A stretch of 64,000 bases of DNA, from NCBI RefSeq assembly GCF_000478275.1, contig NZ_ASJB01000083.1, forward strand, positions 124,001 to 188,000, written 5' to 3'. Positions 41,750-50,241 of this stretch are shown here, in pieces. Under the pieces are notes generated by a model. It was not told the origin of the DNA, did no database searches, and saw only the letters and a program-made list of their open reading frames with translations. The stretch is from Amycolatopsis orientalis DSM 40040 = KCTC 9412. Lineage in GTDB: Bacteria; Actinomycetota; Actinomycetes; Mycobacteriales; Pseudonocardiaceae. Position numbers and translations under genes: made by a program. The number at the start of each line of letters is the position of its first letter. The stretch's first letter is position 1.

Positions 41750-42106
41750 TCAGGAAGAGCTCTTGATACCGATGTTGTAGCCGTCGAGGTCGGTGAACGC
41801 CGCGATCCGGCCGTTGGGGGTGTCGACCGGCTCCAGAGTGCGCTTGCCGCCGAGCTTTTCGGCCCGCTCCAGCGCCGCGTCGACGTCGTCGACCGGGAAG
41901 TAGACGACCACGCCGAGGTACGGGCTGTCCGGCCCCGCCTGGCCGATGCCACCGGTGGGCGGGCTGTCCGGGGCGCCCACCAGCGCGTAGGTGCCGTCCA
42001 GCGCGAGGACGTTCCAACCGAACATTTCGTTGTAGAACTTCCGCGCCCGTTCGGAATCCGGGGTGGAGATGTCGAACCAGGCCGGAGTGGCGCTAGCGTC
42101 GGTCAT
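41750..42106 (-). CDS. VOC-family (glyoxalase-like) protein
   Basis: 118 aa. PAWFDISTPDSERARKFYNEMFGW opens the first module; VVVYFPVDDVDAALERAEKLGGKRT and IAAFTDLDGYNIGI form the second. It is a single-domain VOC protein, likely dimeric. Follows the DUF1905 gene by 25 nt, so probably co-transcribed. Function could be resistance or a small catalytic role. Confidence 0.8.
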   Translation of the reverse strand: MTDASATPAWFDISTPDSERARKFYNEMFGWNVLALDGTYALVGAPDSPPTGGIGQAGPDSPYLGVVVYFPVDDVDAALERAEKLGGKRTLEPVDTPNGRIAAFTDLDGYNIGIKSSS

Positions 42107-42131
42107 TACTGTTCACACCTTTCTCAAAGGA

Positions 42132-42425
42132 TCAGCTGAAACGCTGGCTGAGGTGGACCTTGACGTCGTCACCGACGTCCTTCTTCAGGGTTTTACGCAG
42201 GGCGGCCTTGACCGGCATCATGTGCGTCCCGTCGCCGAGCGGCAGCATGGTCGCCTGGAAGTCCTGACCGTCGATGGTACCGCCGATCTTGACGGCCTTC
42301 CTGGTCCCGAAGAGCTCGCCGGATTTGGGCACTACCACACAGATCCAGCCGCTTCCGTTTTCCTTGATCAGCGGCAAGGTGAATTGGTGGTCGATCTTCT
42401 CCGGGCTTTTGGGTGCAGCCGGCAT
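42132..42425 (-). CDS. DUF1905 domain protein
   Basis: 97 aa. The motif GWICVVVPKSGELFGTRKAVKIGGTIDGQDFQATMLPLGDGTHMMPVKAALRK matches the DUF1905 small beta-barrel fold throughout. Function unknown; such proteins are often encoded with stress or YdeI-type proteins. It probably heads a two-gene unit with the VOC protein. Confidence 0.82.
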   Translation of the reverse strand: MPAAPKSPEKIDHQFTLPLIKENGSGWICVVVPKSGELFGTRKAVKIGGTIDGQDFQATMLPLGDGTHMMPVKAALRKTLKKDVGDDVKVHLSQRFS

Positions 42426-42469
42426 GGGGTTCGGTCTCCTTGTTCTCCGGACTTCAAAAACGGGACAAG

Positions 42470-42500
42470 CCTGCGGGGAGGTCGAGAACCTCCCCGCAGG
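42470..42500 (-). terminator. Hairpin terminator after the MFS gene
   Basis: Arms CCTGCGGGGAGGT and ACCTCCCCGCAGG with a 5-nt loop, 19 nt after the MFS stop codon on the minus strand. Confidence 0.75.
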
Positions 42501-42519
42501 ACCGGTTACAACGAATTCA

Positions 42520-44016
42520 TCATGCCGCGTCCTCGACCTCGAGGCGCTCGGCCGTCGGGTCGCGCAGTTCGGTGGCGACCTTTTCGAACAGCACCGCGAT
42601 CAGGATACCGCCGAGCACCATCAGCGCGGCGCCGATACGGAACGCCAGCGTGTAGCCCTCGGTCGCGGCGATCCGCGGGTCGGTGCCGGTCGCGATCGCG
42701 TCCCCGGCGTACCGGATGGCGACCGTCACCAGCACGGCGAGGCCGAGTGCCGAACCGACCTGCTGCATGGTGCTCTGCACGCCCGACGCCAGGCTGGAGT
42801 CCTGGACGGTGACGCCGTGCAGCGCGGCGTTGGTCGCGGCGGGCATGGTGGCGCCGGCGAACAGCCCGAACACGATCATCCCCGGCATAAGCCCGCCCAC
42901 GTAAGAGGAATCGAGGTCGACCATACTGGTGATGAACAGTCCCGCGCCCGCGCCGACGTACCCGACGGACGCGACCACCTTGACCCCGAGCTTCGGGATG
43001 AGTCCGGTGCCGAGGCCGATGCCCGCGCCGATCCCGAGTCCGAGCGGCAGCCACGCCAGACCACCTTGCAGCGGCGAGTATCCCAGGATCTTCTGGGCGA
43101 ACAACGTCATCATGAAGGTGTAGGAAATGAACGCCGCCATGAAGAACAACGTCACGAAGTTGATGGCCGAGCGGGTCCGGTTGGCGAAGAAGTCCAGCGG
43201 GATAAGGGGGTTCTTCGCCCGGCGTTCGATGAGCACCGTCGCCACGAGCAACACCACCCCGCCGATGAGCGGCACCATCACCAGCGCCGAGCCCCAGGGG
43301 TGCTCGGCGGCGTGCAGCAGGCCGTAGACGACGCCGACGAGACCCAGCGTCAGGGTGAGCGCGCCGGCGATGTCGAGCCCGGCGTTGTTCTCGCGCACCA
43401 TGCGGCTTTCATTGACCAGCCGCGGCAGGAGAATCAGCACTACGGCCGCCACCGGAAGGTTGATGAAGAACAGCCATTCCCAGGACGCGAGGTCGGTCAG
43501 GACACCGGAGATGACGTATCCCAAGGTGCCGGCGAGAGCGATGATGCCGCCCCACAGCCCGAGCGCCTTGGTGCGTTCCTTCGGGTCGTGGAACAGCAGC
43601 GCGATCAGGCCGAGTGCCGCGGGGGCGGCGATCGCCTCGGCGATGCCCTGGCCGAACCGGCCGATGACCATCATCCACGGCGCGACGGCGAAACCGGACA
43701 GCGCCGAGGAAATGGCGAAGATGGCCACGCCGGTCAGCAGCAGGCGGCGCCGTCCGAACACGTCGGCCAGTCTGCCGCCGAGGATCAGCAGCCCGCCGGC
43801 CATCAGTACGTAGCCGTTGACGACCCAGGCCAGGCCGGATTCGGTGAAGCCGAGATCCTGCTGGATCCGCGGCAGCGCCACGTTCACGACGGTCATGTCC
43901 AGCAGGATCATGGCCTGCAGCCCGCAGAGGAGGATGAGGGCCCACCATCGGCGCGGATCCGCCGCCTTGGGGGACTCGACCCCTTCCGGACTCGAACTCG
44001 AGTTGATTGTGGTCAC
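42520..44016 (-). CDS. DHA2-family MFS drug exporter
   Basis: 498 aa, about 14 transmembrane helices. MILLDMTVVNVALPRIQQDLG in helix 1 and LGGRLADVFGRRRLLLTG in loop 2-3 are the classic EmrB/QacA signatures, and a GTLGYVISGVL segment fits motif C. The second 14-helix pump of the locus; likely exports a product or intermediate. Transcribed toward the DUF1905 gene and ended by a hairpin. Confidence 0.9.
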   Translation of the reverse strand: MTTINSSSSPEGVESPKAADPRRWWALILLCGLQAMILLDMTVVNVALPRIQQDLGFTESGLAWVVNGYVLMAGGLLILGGRLADVFGRRRLLLTGVAIFAISSALSGFAVAPWMMVIGRFGQGIAEAIAAPAALGLIALLFHDPKERTKALGLWGGIIALAGTLGYVISGVLTDLASWEWLFFINLPVAAVVLILLPRLVNESRMVRENNAGLDIAGALTLTLGLVGVVYGLLHAAEHPWGSALVMVPLIGGVVLLVATVLIERRAKNPLIPLDFFANRTRSAINFVTLFFMAAFISYTFMMTLFAQKILGYSPLQGGLAWLPLGLGIGAGIGLGTGLIPKLGVKVVASVGYVGAGAGLFITSMVDLDSSYVGGLMPGMIVFGLFAGATMPAATNAALHGVTVQDSSLASGVQSTMQQVGSALGLAVLVTVAIRYAGDAIATGTDPRIAATEGYTLAFRIGAALMVLGGILIAVLFEKVATELRDPTAERLEVEDAA

Positions 44017-44128
44017 GCTCGTCTCCCTAAATTATCTTTTCCGGCGCGTGGCGCGACGCTCAGCGGGCCGACACGGCCACGCCGCCTCTGGCAGGCACTT
44101 GAAAGTGTGGCAGCCGGTACTCTCCGTC

Positions 44129-44138
44129 ACTAGTGAAC
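44129..44138. promoter_or_regulatory. Short palindrome TCACTAGTGA upstream of the MFS gene
   Basis: A 10-bp perfect palindrome in the 147-nt gap between P450-2 and the MFS gene. It might be an operator for the exporter; there is no adjacent regulator gene and the site is short, so this is tentative. Confidence 0.25.
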
Positions 44139-44163
44139 AGGACATGAGTGCGACATGTGATCC

Positions 44164-45399
44164 TCATGCCCCATGCCCCGGCCCGGTCGTCCGGACCCGC
44201 ACCGGCAGCGAGTCCCATGCCCGGATCGTGTTGTTGAGCCGCCGCCGTCCCCGCCCCACGAGCTCGATGCTCGCGACCCGCTCCACCAAGGCCGTGAGCA
44301 GGCATTCCGCCTCCAGCCGGGCGAGATGCTGGCCCACGCACTGGTGGACGCCGAACCCGAAACCGACGTGCCCTGAAGGATCACGAGACAGGTCGAACGT
44401 GTCCGGAGCGGCCCAGCGCCGCGGGTCACGGTTGGCGGCTCCGACGCTCAACAGGACCTTCTCGCCGTCGGGAATCGTCGCGTCGCCGACCTGGACATCA
44501 CCGGTAGTGGTGCGGAAGAACGACTGAACGGGTGACGCCCAGCGCACCGCCTCGTCCAGCGCGACGTGCACCAGCTCCGGCTCGGCGCGCAGCCGCTCCC
44601 ACTGCTCGGGGTGCGTCGCCAAGGCGTAGAGCATCGACGCGAGCGCGTGAACCGTGGTGTTGACGCCCGCCGCGAAGAGCGAACGGACCACCAGCGGCGC
44701 CTGTTCGTGGGTGATGTCCCCACGGTCGGCGGCCGCCCAGATCTGAGCCCCGAAGCCGCCCTCGGCGAGCGCTTCCCGTTCGCAGTGGGCGTTGACCCAT
44801 ACCGAACGTTCCCGCGCTCCCACCGCGCCCGCCGCCACGAGGTCGTTACGGGGGCCGAAGGCGTTGAGCAGAAAGTCACTGAAGGGCAGCAGGTTCTCGC
44901 GTCCGGCCTCGGGAATTCCGACGGCGTCCGGGAAAACCCGCAGCGGGAACGCCTCGGCGAGCGACGGAACGGCATCGAATTCCACCACCGGACGGCCGGC
45001 CAGCATACTGTCCACCATGGACTCCGCGACGACTGTCCACTCAGTACGCAACCGTCGTTGCGAACGCGCGCTGAGCAACTCCGCCAACACGCGGCGCGGG
45101 GCGTCGTGATGCGGCGGGTCGGCCTCGATCACCACGCTCAGCGGCCGCCAGATCTTGCCGGTGCGGAAGTTCGACAGCCCCACTCCCGCACCGGACTGAA
45201 AGCCTTGCCAGTCCCGCAAAGCGGCGTTCACGTGTTCATGGCGCGCGATCGCGTACACGCCGTAGGTGCTCAGATAGACCAGCGGCCCCGCGTCGCGCAG
45301 GAGTGCCTCGTGCGGATGCGGGTCCGCCAGCACTTCGTGGCTGAACGGGTCGATGTCGAACGTCGGCAACGACGGCCTGACGCCGGTTGTCGCGGTCAC
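44164..45399 (-). CDS. Cytochrome P450 (P450-2) with atypical I-helix
   Basis: 411 aa from GTG 45399 (GGAGGAAT upstream). The heme loop FGFGVHQCVGQHLARLE is normal. The I-helix reads AAGVNTTVHA: Asn247 stands where nearly all P450s have Glu or Asp before the catalytic Thr248, which could alter proton delivery. Overall resemblance is to aryl-acid hydroxylases/demethylases such as the 4-methoxybenzoate-type P450s. Encoded just after a ferredoxin-reductase fusion and an O-methyltransferase, suggesting an aromatic-acid tailoring unit. Confidence 0.9.
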   Translation of the reverse strand: MTATTGVRPSLPTFDIDPFSHEVLADPHPHEALLRDAGPLVYLSTYGVYAIARHEHVNAALRDWQGFQSGAGVGLSNFRTGKIWRPLSVVIEADPPHHDAPRRVLAELLSARSQRRLRTEWTVVAESMVDSMLAGRPVVEFDAVPSLAEAFPLRVFPDAVGIPEAGRENLLPFSDFLLNAFGPRNDLVAAGAVGARERSVWVNAHCEREALAEGGFGAQIWAAADRGDITHEQAPLVVRSLFAAGVNTTVHALASMLYALATHPEQWERLRAEPELVHVALDEAVRWASPVQSFFRTTTGDVQVGDATIPDGEKVLLSVGAANRDPRRWAAPDTFDLSRDPSGHVGFGFGVHQCVGQHLARLEAECLLTALVERVASIELVGRGRRRLNNTIRAWDSLPVRVRTTGPGHGA

Positions 45400-45415
45400 G
45401 ATTCCTCCGTCGGTG

Positions 45416-46357
45416 TCAGAGATCCAGCACCAGCCGGTCGCCGCACGAGCGGGACACACACGGGAACATGCAGTCGCCCGTCGCCCGCTCGTGGTCGGTG
45501 AGCAGCGCGTCACGGTGGTCGACCACACCGTCGACGACGGCGGTCTCGCAGGTGCCGCAGGTGCCCTCCATGCACGAGGCCAGCACGTGCACCCCCGCCG
45601 TGCGCACGGCGTCCAGGACGGTGACGCCGGGTGAGACGACAACGCTTTTTCCCTGTCTGGACAGCACGACCTCGAACGGCGCGTCCCGCACCGGTGCCTG
45701 TTCCCGCGCCGAGAACCGCTCGACCCGCAACGCCGTCGGAGGCCAGTGGGCACAAGCGATCCGGACGGCTTCGATGAGTCCTGGCGGGCCACAGCAGTAG
45801 ATCTTGACGCCGTCGCGCACCTCACCCAGCCAGGCGTGCAGATCGGGCCTGCCGAGTTCGTCCTCGGGTACGAGGTGGACGCGGTCGCCGTAGCGGGCGA
45901 GTTCGTCGAGGAAAGCCATCGACGCCCGGCGGCGGCCGCCGTACACCAGGTGCCAGTCCGTGCCGAGCAGTTCCGCCTGGTGGATCATCGGCAACAGCGG
46001 CGTGATACCGATTCCGCCGGCGAAGAACAGATAGCTTTCCGAAGGTACCAAAGGAAAGTTGTTGCGCGGTCGGCCGACGCCGACGCCGTCGCCGAGCCGG
46101 AGCCGGTCGTGCACGTACGCCGACCCGCCTCGTCCGTCCGGCTCCCGCAGGACCCCGACCCGGTAGCGGTGAGCGTCCCAGCGGTCCCCGCACAACGAAT
46201 ACTGGCGGGTGATCCCGCCCGGCAGCACTAGGTCGATGTGAGCACCGGGCGTCCAGTCGGGCAGGCGTTCGCCACCGGGATGCTCCAGGCCGAGGACGAC
46301 CACATCGTCGGCGACGACGTCCTTGGCCGTCACCGACAGCGCCAGTACCCGTGACAT
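45416..46357 (-). CDS. Phthalate dioxygenase reductase-type ferredoxin reductase (2Fe-2S fusion)
   Basis: 313 aa. Flavin-binding RQYSLCGD (about residue 50), NAD(P)-binding GGIGITPLLPM (about 114), then a C-terminal plant-type [2Fe-2S] domain with Cys-x4-Cys-x2-Cys (CMEGTCGTC) and a distal Cys. Such VanB-like reductases pass electrons from NAD(P)H to oxygenases. Placed between an O-methyltransferase and P450-2, it is the likely redox partner of P450-2 with no separate ferredoxin needed. ATG overlaps the previous stop (TGATG). Confidence 0.9.
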   Translation of the reverse strand: MSRVLALSVTAKDVVADDVVVLGLEHPGGERLPDWTPGAHIDLVLPGGITRQYSLCGDRWDAHRYRVGVLREPDGRGGSAYVHDRLRLGDGVGVGRPRNNFPLVPSESYLFFAGGIGITPLLPMIHQAELLGTDWHLVYGGRRRASMAFLDELARYGDRVHLVPEDELGRPDLHAWLGEVRDGVKIYCCGPPGLIEAVRIACAHWPPTALRVERFSAREQAPVRDAPFEVVLSRQGKSVVVSPGVTVLDAVRTAGVHVLASCMEGTCGTCETAVVDGVVDHRDALLTDHERATGDCMFPCVSRSCGDRLVLDL

Positions 46358-47367
46358 CAGCCGCGGACCAGCTCGACGATCGACACGGTCGGCCGGTCCC
46401 CGACCGGATGCACCGCGCGCACCACCAGACCCGCGCGCTCCGCGAGCGACCGGAGTTCGGTGAGGCCGCGCTCCTTGCCCGCGACGTAGGTGAGCATGCG
46501 GAGGTCCATCTCGGTGTTGGGCGATTCGCCGTCGGTGCCGACGTTCTCCAGCACCAGCACGACACCGTGCTCACCCGCCGCCGTGGCGCACCGGCGCAGG
46601 ATCGCGACGGCCGGTTCGTCGTCCCAGTCGTGGATGATCGCCGACAGGACGTAACCCCCGGCGCCCGAAGGCAGCGGCTCGAAGAAGTCGCCCTCCACGG
46701 CCGATCCCCGATCCTGCACCCCGCGCTCCTGGAAGGTCCGGCGCGCGCCCGAAACCGGGCCCGGCTGATCCAGCACCGTGCCGCGGAGTCCGGGATGCGC
46801 CTGGAGCAGCGTGGCGAGCAACGCGCCACTCCCGCCGCCGACGTCGATGACGTGACCGAGTTTCGCCCAGTCGTACGAGACCGCGATCTCGTCGTTGTCG
46901 AGTTCGATGTGGTGGCCCATCAGTGCGTCGAACGACGCCGAAAGCACCGGGTCGGACCGGAGATCGTCCCAGAAGGGAGTGCCGTAGCGCTCCACGTACG
47001 CGGGCTCCCCGGTCCGGACCGTGTGCAGTAGATCGACGAACGCGAGGTCACCCCGGCCGACCGCGCCCGCGATGTCCAGCCAGGCCCGCCGCGACTTCGG
47101 GTGGTCCTCCCGCAGCGGTTCACCGGCCGGGGTCAGCGCGTAGGTGCCCGCGTCGTCCCTGGTGAACAGCCCGATGGTGACCAGATGCCGCAGCAACCGA
47201 TCCATGGCGCCGGTGTTGGTGCCGGTCGACGACGCGATCTTCTCCGCGGTGTCCCGGCCCTCCGCGACGTGGTCGGCGACCCTCAGTGTCGCGGCCACCC
47301 GGATCGCCATCGGGGACGCCAGATCAGCCAGTGCCCGGAGCCCGACGCGGCCTGAATCGTCCGACAT
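46357..47367 (-). CDS. SAM-dependent O-methyltransferase (plant COMT/CrtF type)
   Basis: 336 aa. An N-terminal winged-helix dimerisation domain (MAIRVAATLRVADHVAEG... GLFTRDDAGTYALTPAGEPL) precedes the methyltransferase fold: VIDVGGGSGALLATLL (about residue 171), HDWDDEPAVAIL with the His that acts as base, and VLVLENVG. Bacterial members methylate phenolic hydroxyls. With P450-2 and the reductase this looks like a hydroxylation plus O-methylation unit, comparable to naphthoate tailoring (NcsB1/NcsB3). Confidence 0.9.
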   Translation of the reverse strand: MSDDSGRVGLRALADLASPMAIRVAATLRVADHVAEGRDTAEKIASSTGTNTGAMDRLLRHLVTIGLFTRDDAGTYALTPAGEPLREDHPKSRRAWLDIAGAVGRGDLAFVDLLHTVRTGEPAYVERYGTPFWDDLRSDPVLSASFDALMGHHIELDNDEIAVSYDWAKLGHVIDVGGGSGALLATLLQAHPGLRGTVLDQPGPVSGARRTFQERGVQDRGSAVEGDFFEPLPSGAGGYVLSAIIHDWDDEPAVAILRRCATAAGEHGVVLVLENVGTDGESPNTEMDLRMLTYVAGKERGLTELRSLAERAGLVVRAVHPVGDRPTVSIVELVRG

Positions 47368-47418
47368 GCGTCTTCCTCATCGGTAGTAGGTGTTTTCCGG
47401 CTGGACCGCCAGGTGGCC

Positions 47419-48219
47419 TCAGTGCTGGAACTGGCCGGGAGCGCGTCCGGCACCCTTGGGGCCGCGATAGGCCTGTGCGATTCCGAGCCACTCGTCGGCC
47501 GCCGCCGTGTCGCCCTTGAGGTCGAGGTCGTCGCGATGGCGACGGCGGGTCGCGAGCAGCACCAGGTCCTCGGCCGGACCCGTGATGAGTCCCGTCTCCG
47601 CGTCGTCCGCACCCGCGTACCAGGTCTCCCCGGACGGGCTGGACACCTCGAATCGGAACGGCTTCGACGGCGGTGTCAGTCCGTTCGACTCGTAGCCGAA
47701 CTGCCAGGTGAGCGCGACGAAATCGACGATGCGGCGAAGCCGGTCGGTCCGCTCGCGGCGGATGCCCAGCGCATCGGCGATGTCCTGACCGTGCGCGAAG
47801 GCCTCCATCATCCCGGCCGCGCAGAGCACGGTCGGCGGAAGCGGGTTGACCAGCCACGGCACCGTGGACTCGGTGGGGACGGCGGCGAGCGCGCCCACCG
47901 CGGCCTTCCGTGCCGCCTGCCAGTGCCCCAGCAGTGCCGCGGGGCCTTCGGCGAGATGCTCGGCGGCGGTGGCCGCCACGACGGCGTCGAAGCCACCGCG
48001 CTCCCCGATCGTCGAGGTCATCGCGGTGAACTTCTCCGGGGCGGACGCGGCCAGTGCCGCGATGCGGTACACGAAGGTGAGATGGCCGACCTGGTGCGCG
48101 ATGGACCAGCCCACCGCGGGGGTGGCCTTGGCCCAGTCCTCTTCGGACAGTCCGGTCAGCAGGTCCTCGAAGCTCCCGGCCTCGGCCGAGAGATCGGCGA
48201 TGACGGCCTCGTGGCTCAT
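47419..48219 (-). CDS. TIGR03084/DinB-like metal-binding protein
   Basis: 266 aa. The N-terminal DinB/maleylpyruvate isomerase-type bundle is shown by GWSIAHQVGHLTFVYRIAALAA, with two His likely to bind metal. It resembles the actinobacterial TIGR03084 group of thiol-linked isomerase or transferase-like proteins. Four nt separate it from the SgcJ-like gene upstream, so they form a pair. Substrate unknown; mycothiol or glutathione-type chemistry is possible. Confidence 0.75.
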   Translation of the reverse strand: MSHEAVIADLSAEAGSFEDLLTGLSEEDWAKATPAVGWSIAHQVGHLTFVYRIAALAASAPEKFTAMTSTIGERGGFDAVVAATAAEHLAEGPAALLGHWQAARKAAVGALAAVPTESTVPWLVNPLPPTVLCAAGMMEAFAHGQDIADALGIRRERTDRLRRIVDFVALTWQFGYESNGLTPPSKPFRFEVSSPSGETWYAGADDAETGLITGPAEDLVLLATRRRHRDDLDLKGDTAAADEWLGIAQAYRGPKGAGRAPGQFQH

Positions 48220-48223
48220 CGCT

Positions 48224-48637
48224 TCAGTCCCGCGGGGTGTTCTGGTAGGCGGCCAGCCGCCATTCGCCGTCCTCGCGCACGGCGAGCCAGGAAGCGCGGA
48301 CGACGTTCTCCGGCTTGACCTCGGTCTCCGTCTTGCTCCGGACGCCGCCCTCGGTCAGCAGCAGGATCGTGTCGGGACCGATCTGCCGCAGCTCGAACGG
48401 GGTGCCGACGACCTGGGTTCCCTGGTAGGGACCGGCGAAGGCGCCCGCCATGAAGTCGCGGATCTGCTTCTTGCCCTTGACGTGCACGCCGGTGATGATC
48501 ATGGTGGCGTCGTCGCTGAACACGGAGGCGAAGGCATCGGCGTCGTGGGCACCCCACGCGGCGATGATGCGCTGCGGCAGCGCCGCGACGGCGGCCTGGT
48601 CGGCGGGCGTTGCAGTGGGGCGTTCAGTCGTGGTCAC
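48224..48637 (-). CDS. SgcJ/EcaC family (SnoaL-like fold) protein
   Basis: 137 aa from GTG 48637 (GAGGAGAAA upstream); the frame extends further but without family similarity. The pattern RIIAAWGAHDADAFASVFSDDATMIITG and GKKQIRDFMAGAFAG ending WRLAAYQNTP is the NTF2-like cone fold of the SgcJ/EcaC family. SgcJ comes from the C-1027 enediyne pathway, where its role is not firmly known. Here no enediyne PKS is seen, so only a fold-level assignment is justified. Confidence 0.8.
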   Translation of the reverse strand: MTTTERPTATPADQAAVAALPQRIIAAWGAHDADAFASVFSDDATMIITGVHVKGKKQIRDFMAGAFAGPYQGTQVVGTPFELRQIGPDTILLLTEGGVRSKTETEVKPENVVRASWLAVREDGEWRLAAYQNTPRD

Positions 48638-48758
48638 GTCTGTTTCTCCTCGCACACCGGTGGTTCTTCCGTCCGCTCCAGTGTCCCGAGCCCACCCGGA
48701 AGGTGTCCTCTTCCATGCTGCTACAGGTGTGCCGATGGCCGGGTGGCAGGTACGTGAA

Positions 48759-48926
48759 CGCGTGAAGGCCTCCTTCCCCTTTCGGATCTGGTCGCATAGG
48801 GACGGGCGTGTGGCACTGTGTGGATTTTGATTCATCTAACGCAACAAAATCCACACAGTGAAAGACGACGTCCGCCCCCAGAACGGCGACTGAGGGTGAG
48901 CCGAGGGAAGGATGCCTTCACGCGCA
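48759..48926. repeat. Family B repeat, copy 5, arms separated by inserted sequence
   Basis: Left arm 48759-48780 (ACGCGTGAAGGCCTCCTTCC) and right arm about 48897-48926 (GAGCCGAGGGAAGGATGCC) would pair as in copies 2 and 4, but are split by about 116 nt, as if another element entered the loop. Confidence 0.65.
48814..48860. repeat. Perfect 16-bp inverted repeat inside the family B copy
   Basis: CACTGTGTGGATTTTG and its exact complement, with a 15-nt loop. Distinct from both repeat families; could be a terminator for the genes on either side. Confidence 0.75.
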
Positions 48927-49011
48927 GCCGCTGTGCCTGATGGTGCGGCTGTAACAGCACTGGCCTGCGTCCGGAACGCGAGTGAACGCCATCAGAGGAC
49001 TGAATGCGGTT

Positions 49012-50241
49012 CTACGCGGCCCGGGAAATCACCGGCTCCGTCGTCGAAGCCGCCGCACGTACCGAAGCGGGAGCCGTGGCCGCGGCGAAGGCGGCGATCA
49101 CCCCGAGCGGCACCAACAGCAACGTCAGCGCCGCACTGATCCCGAACTCCTGGGCGAGCCAGCCGAAGATCGCCGGACCCGCGAGCACGCCGGCGTTGTG
49201 CAAGGTGCTGTACCGCGCGATCGCGAGGCTGGTGTTGGACTTCGTGCCGTGCCCGACCGCGCTGGAGATGATCGGGATCGCCACGGCGAGCCCGATTCCG
49301 GCCATCGCGAGCCCGGCGAGGCCGAACCACACGCTCGGCACGGCGACGGCCACCAGGACACCCGCCCCGGTCATCGCCATACTCCAGCGGACCAGTGCCA
49401 CGGCGCCGAATCGCCGGTGCAGGCGGTCACCGACGAGCCTGGTCCCGGTCTGCGCCACGATGAACGCGAAGTAGCCCAGCGACGCGATGTTCGCCGCCGC
49501 CCCGCGTTGCTCGCTCAGGAAAACGCCACCCCAGCTGGACACCGCGCCTTCGCACAGCGCGACGGCCGCGCCGAGGCCACCGAGGACGATCACCGCGCGA
49601 GTCCAGCCGGTCAGGAAACCGACCTTCGGTTCCTTTTTCTCCGCGGGCGAAGAAGTACGCGCCTCGGTCAGCAACCAGCGTCCGCTGGACAACGCGATGA
49701 CGACGAGCACCGCCGAAACGACCCAGAAATGCGAACTCAGCGACCACCCCGCGCGCACCGCCAGCACCGTGCCGCCCGAGCCGAGCAAGGCCCCGATGCC
49801 CCAGACCGCGTGCAGGCTGTTGAGCACCGGCCGCCGCGCCCGCCGTTCCACCTCGACGCCCTGCGCGTTCATGGACACGTCGAGGAGGCCGGCGATGACA
49901 CCCCACGTCAGCATCCCGAGCCCGGCGGTGATCGCGCCCGGCATCGCCGCCATGAGCGGCAGGAACCACGGCAGGACAAGGGACGTGACGCGGATGACCG
50001 CGCGGCTGTCGAGATGGTTCGACAGATGACCCGCCAGCTGCATCGCGATCAGCACACCGACGGTCTGGGCGAGCAGCACCAGACCCAGTTCCGCGAAGTT
50101 CAGCCCGAGTTCGATCCGCAGCTGCGGTACCCGCGCGAACCAGGAACCGAGCATGATCCCGACCATCAGGAAGATCCCCGAGATCGCGATCCGTTGCCGC
50201 CGCACTTTCTTCACCGGGTGGATTCCCACCCCGCTACTCAT
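49012..50241 (-). CDS. MFS transporter
   Basis: 409 aa from ATG 50241, which overlaps the preceding gene's stop by 8 nt (ATGAGTAG). About 12 helices. The opening IAISGIFLMVGIMLGSWFARVPQLRIELGL resembles the fucose-permease/YbjJ-type MFS group. It is coupled to a GT2 glycosyltransferase, so it might move a sugar-bearing product, although no direct evidence supports that. Confidence 0.85.
   Translation of the reverse strand: MSSGVGIHPVKKVRRQRIAISGIFLMVGIMLGSWFARVPQLRIELGLNFAELGLVLLAQTVGVLIAMQLAGHLSNHLDSRAVIRVTSLVLPWFLPLMAAMPGAITAGLGMLTWGVIAGLLDVSMNAQGVEVERRARRPVLNSLHAVWGIGALLGSGGTVLAVRAGWSLSSHFWVVSAVLVVIALSSGRWLLTEARTSSPAEKKEPKVGFLTGWTRAVIVLGGLGAAVALCEGAVSSWGGVFLSEQRGAAANIASLGYFAFIVAQTGTRLVGDRLHRRFGAVALVRWSMAMTGAGVLVAVAVPSVWFGLAGLAMAGIGLAVAIPIISSAVGHGTKSNTSLAIARYSTLHNAGVLAGPAIFGWLAQEFGISAALTLLLVPLGVIAAFAAATAPASVRAAASTTEPVISRAA

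Larger units (their letters stand above)
48638..49011. other. Gene-free gap with split family B repeat
   Basis: 374 nt without a gene. It contains family B arms 116 nt apart with a different perfect inverted repeat between them (48814-48860). The rest is featureless. Confidence 0.6.

Noticed and set aside
34970..48637. Enediyne pathway, suggested by the epoxide hydrolase and SgcJ-like protein
   Set aside because: No enediyne PKS or its associated cassette genes are present; the PKSs are aryl-acid types. Both proteins also occur in other pathways.
48638..48835. Longer N-terminus of the SgcJ-like protein
   Set aside because: The extension runs through the family B repeat arm and has no similarity to the family; GTG 48637 has a good ribosome site.
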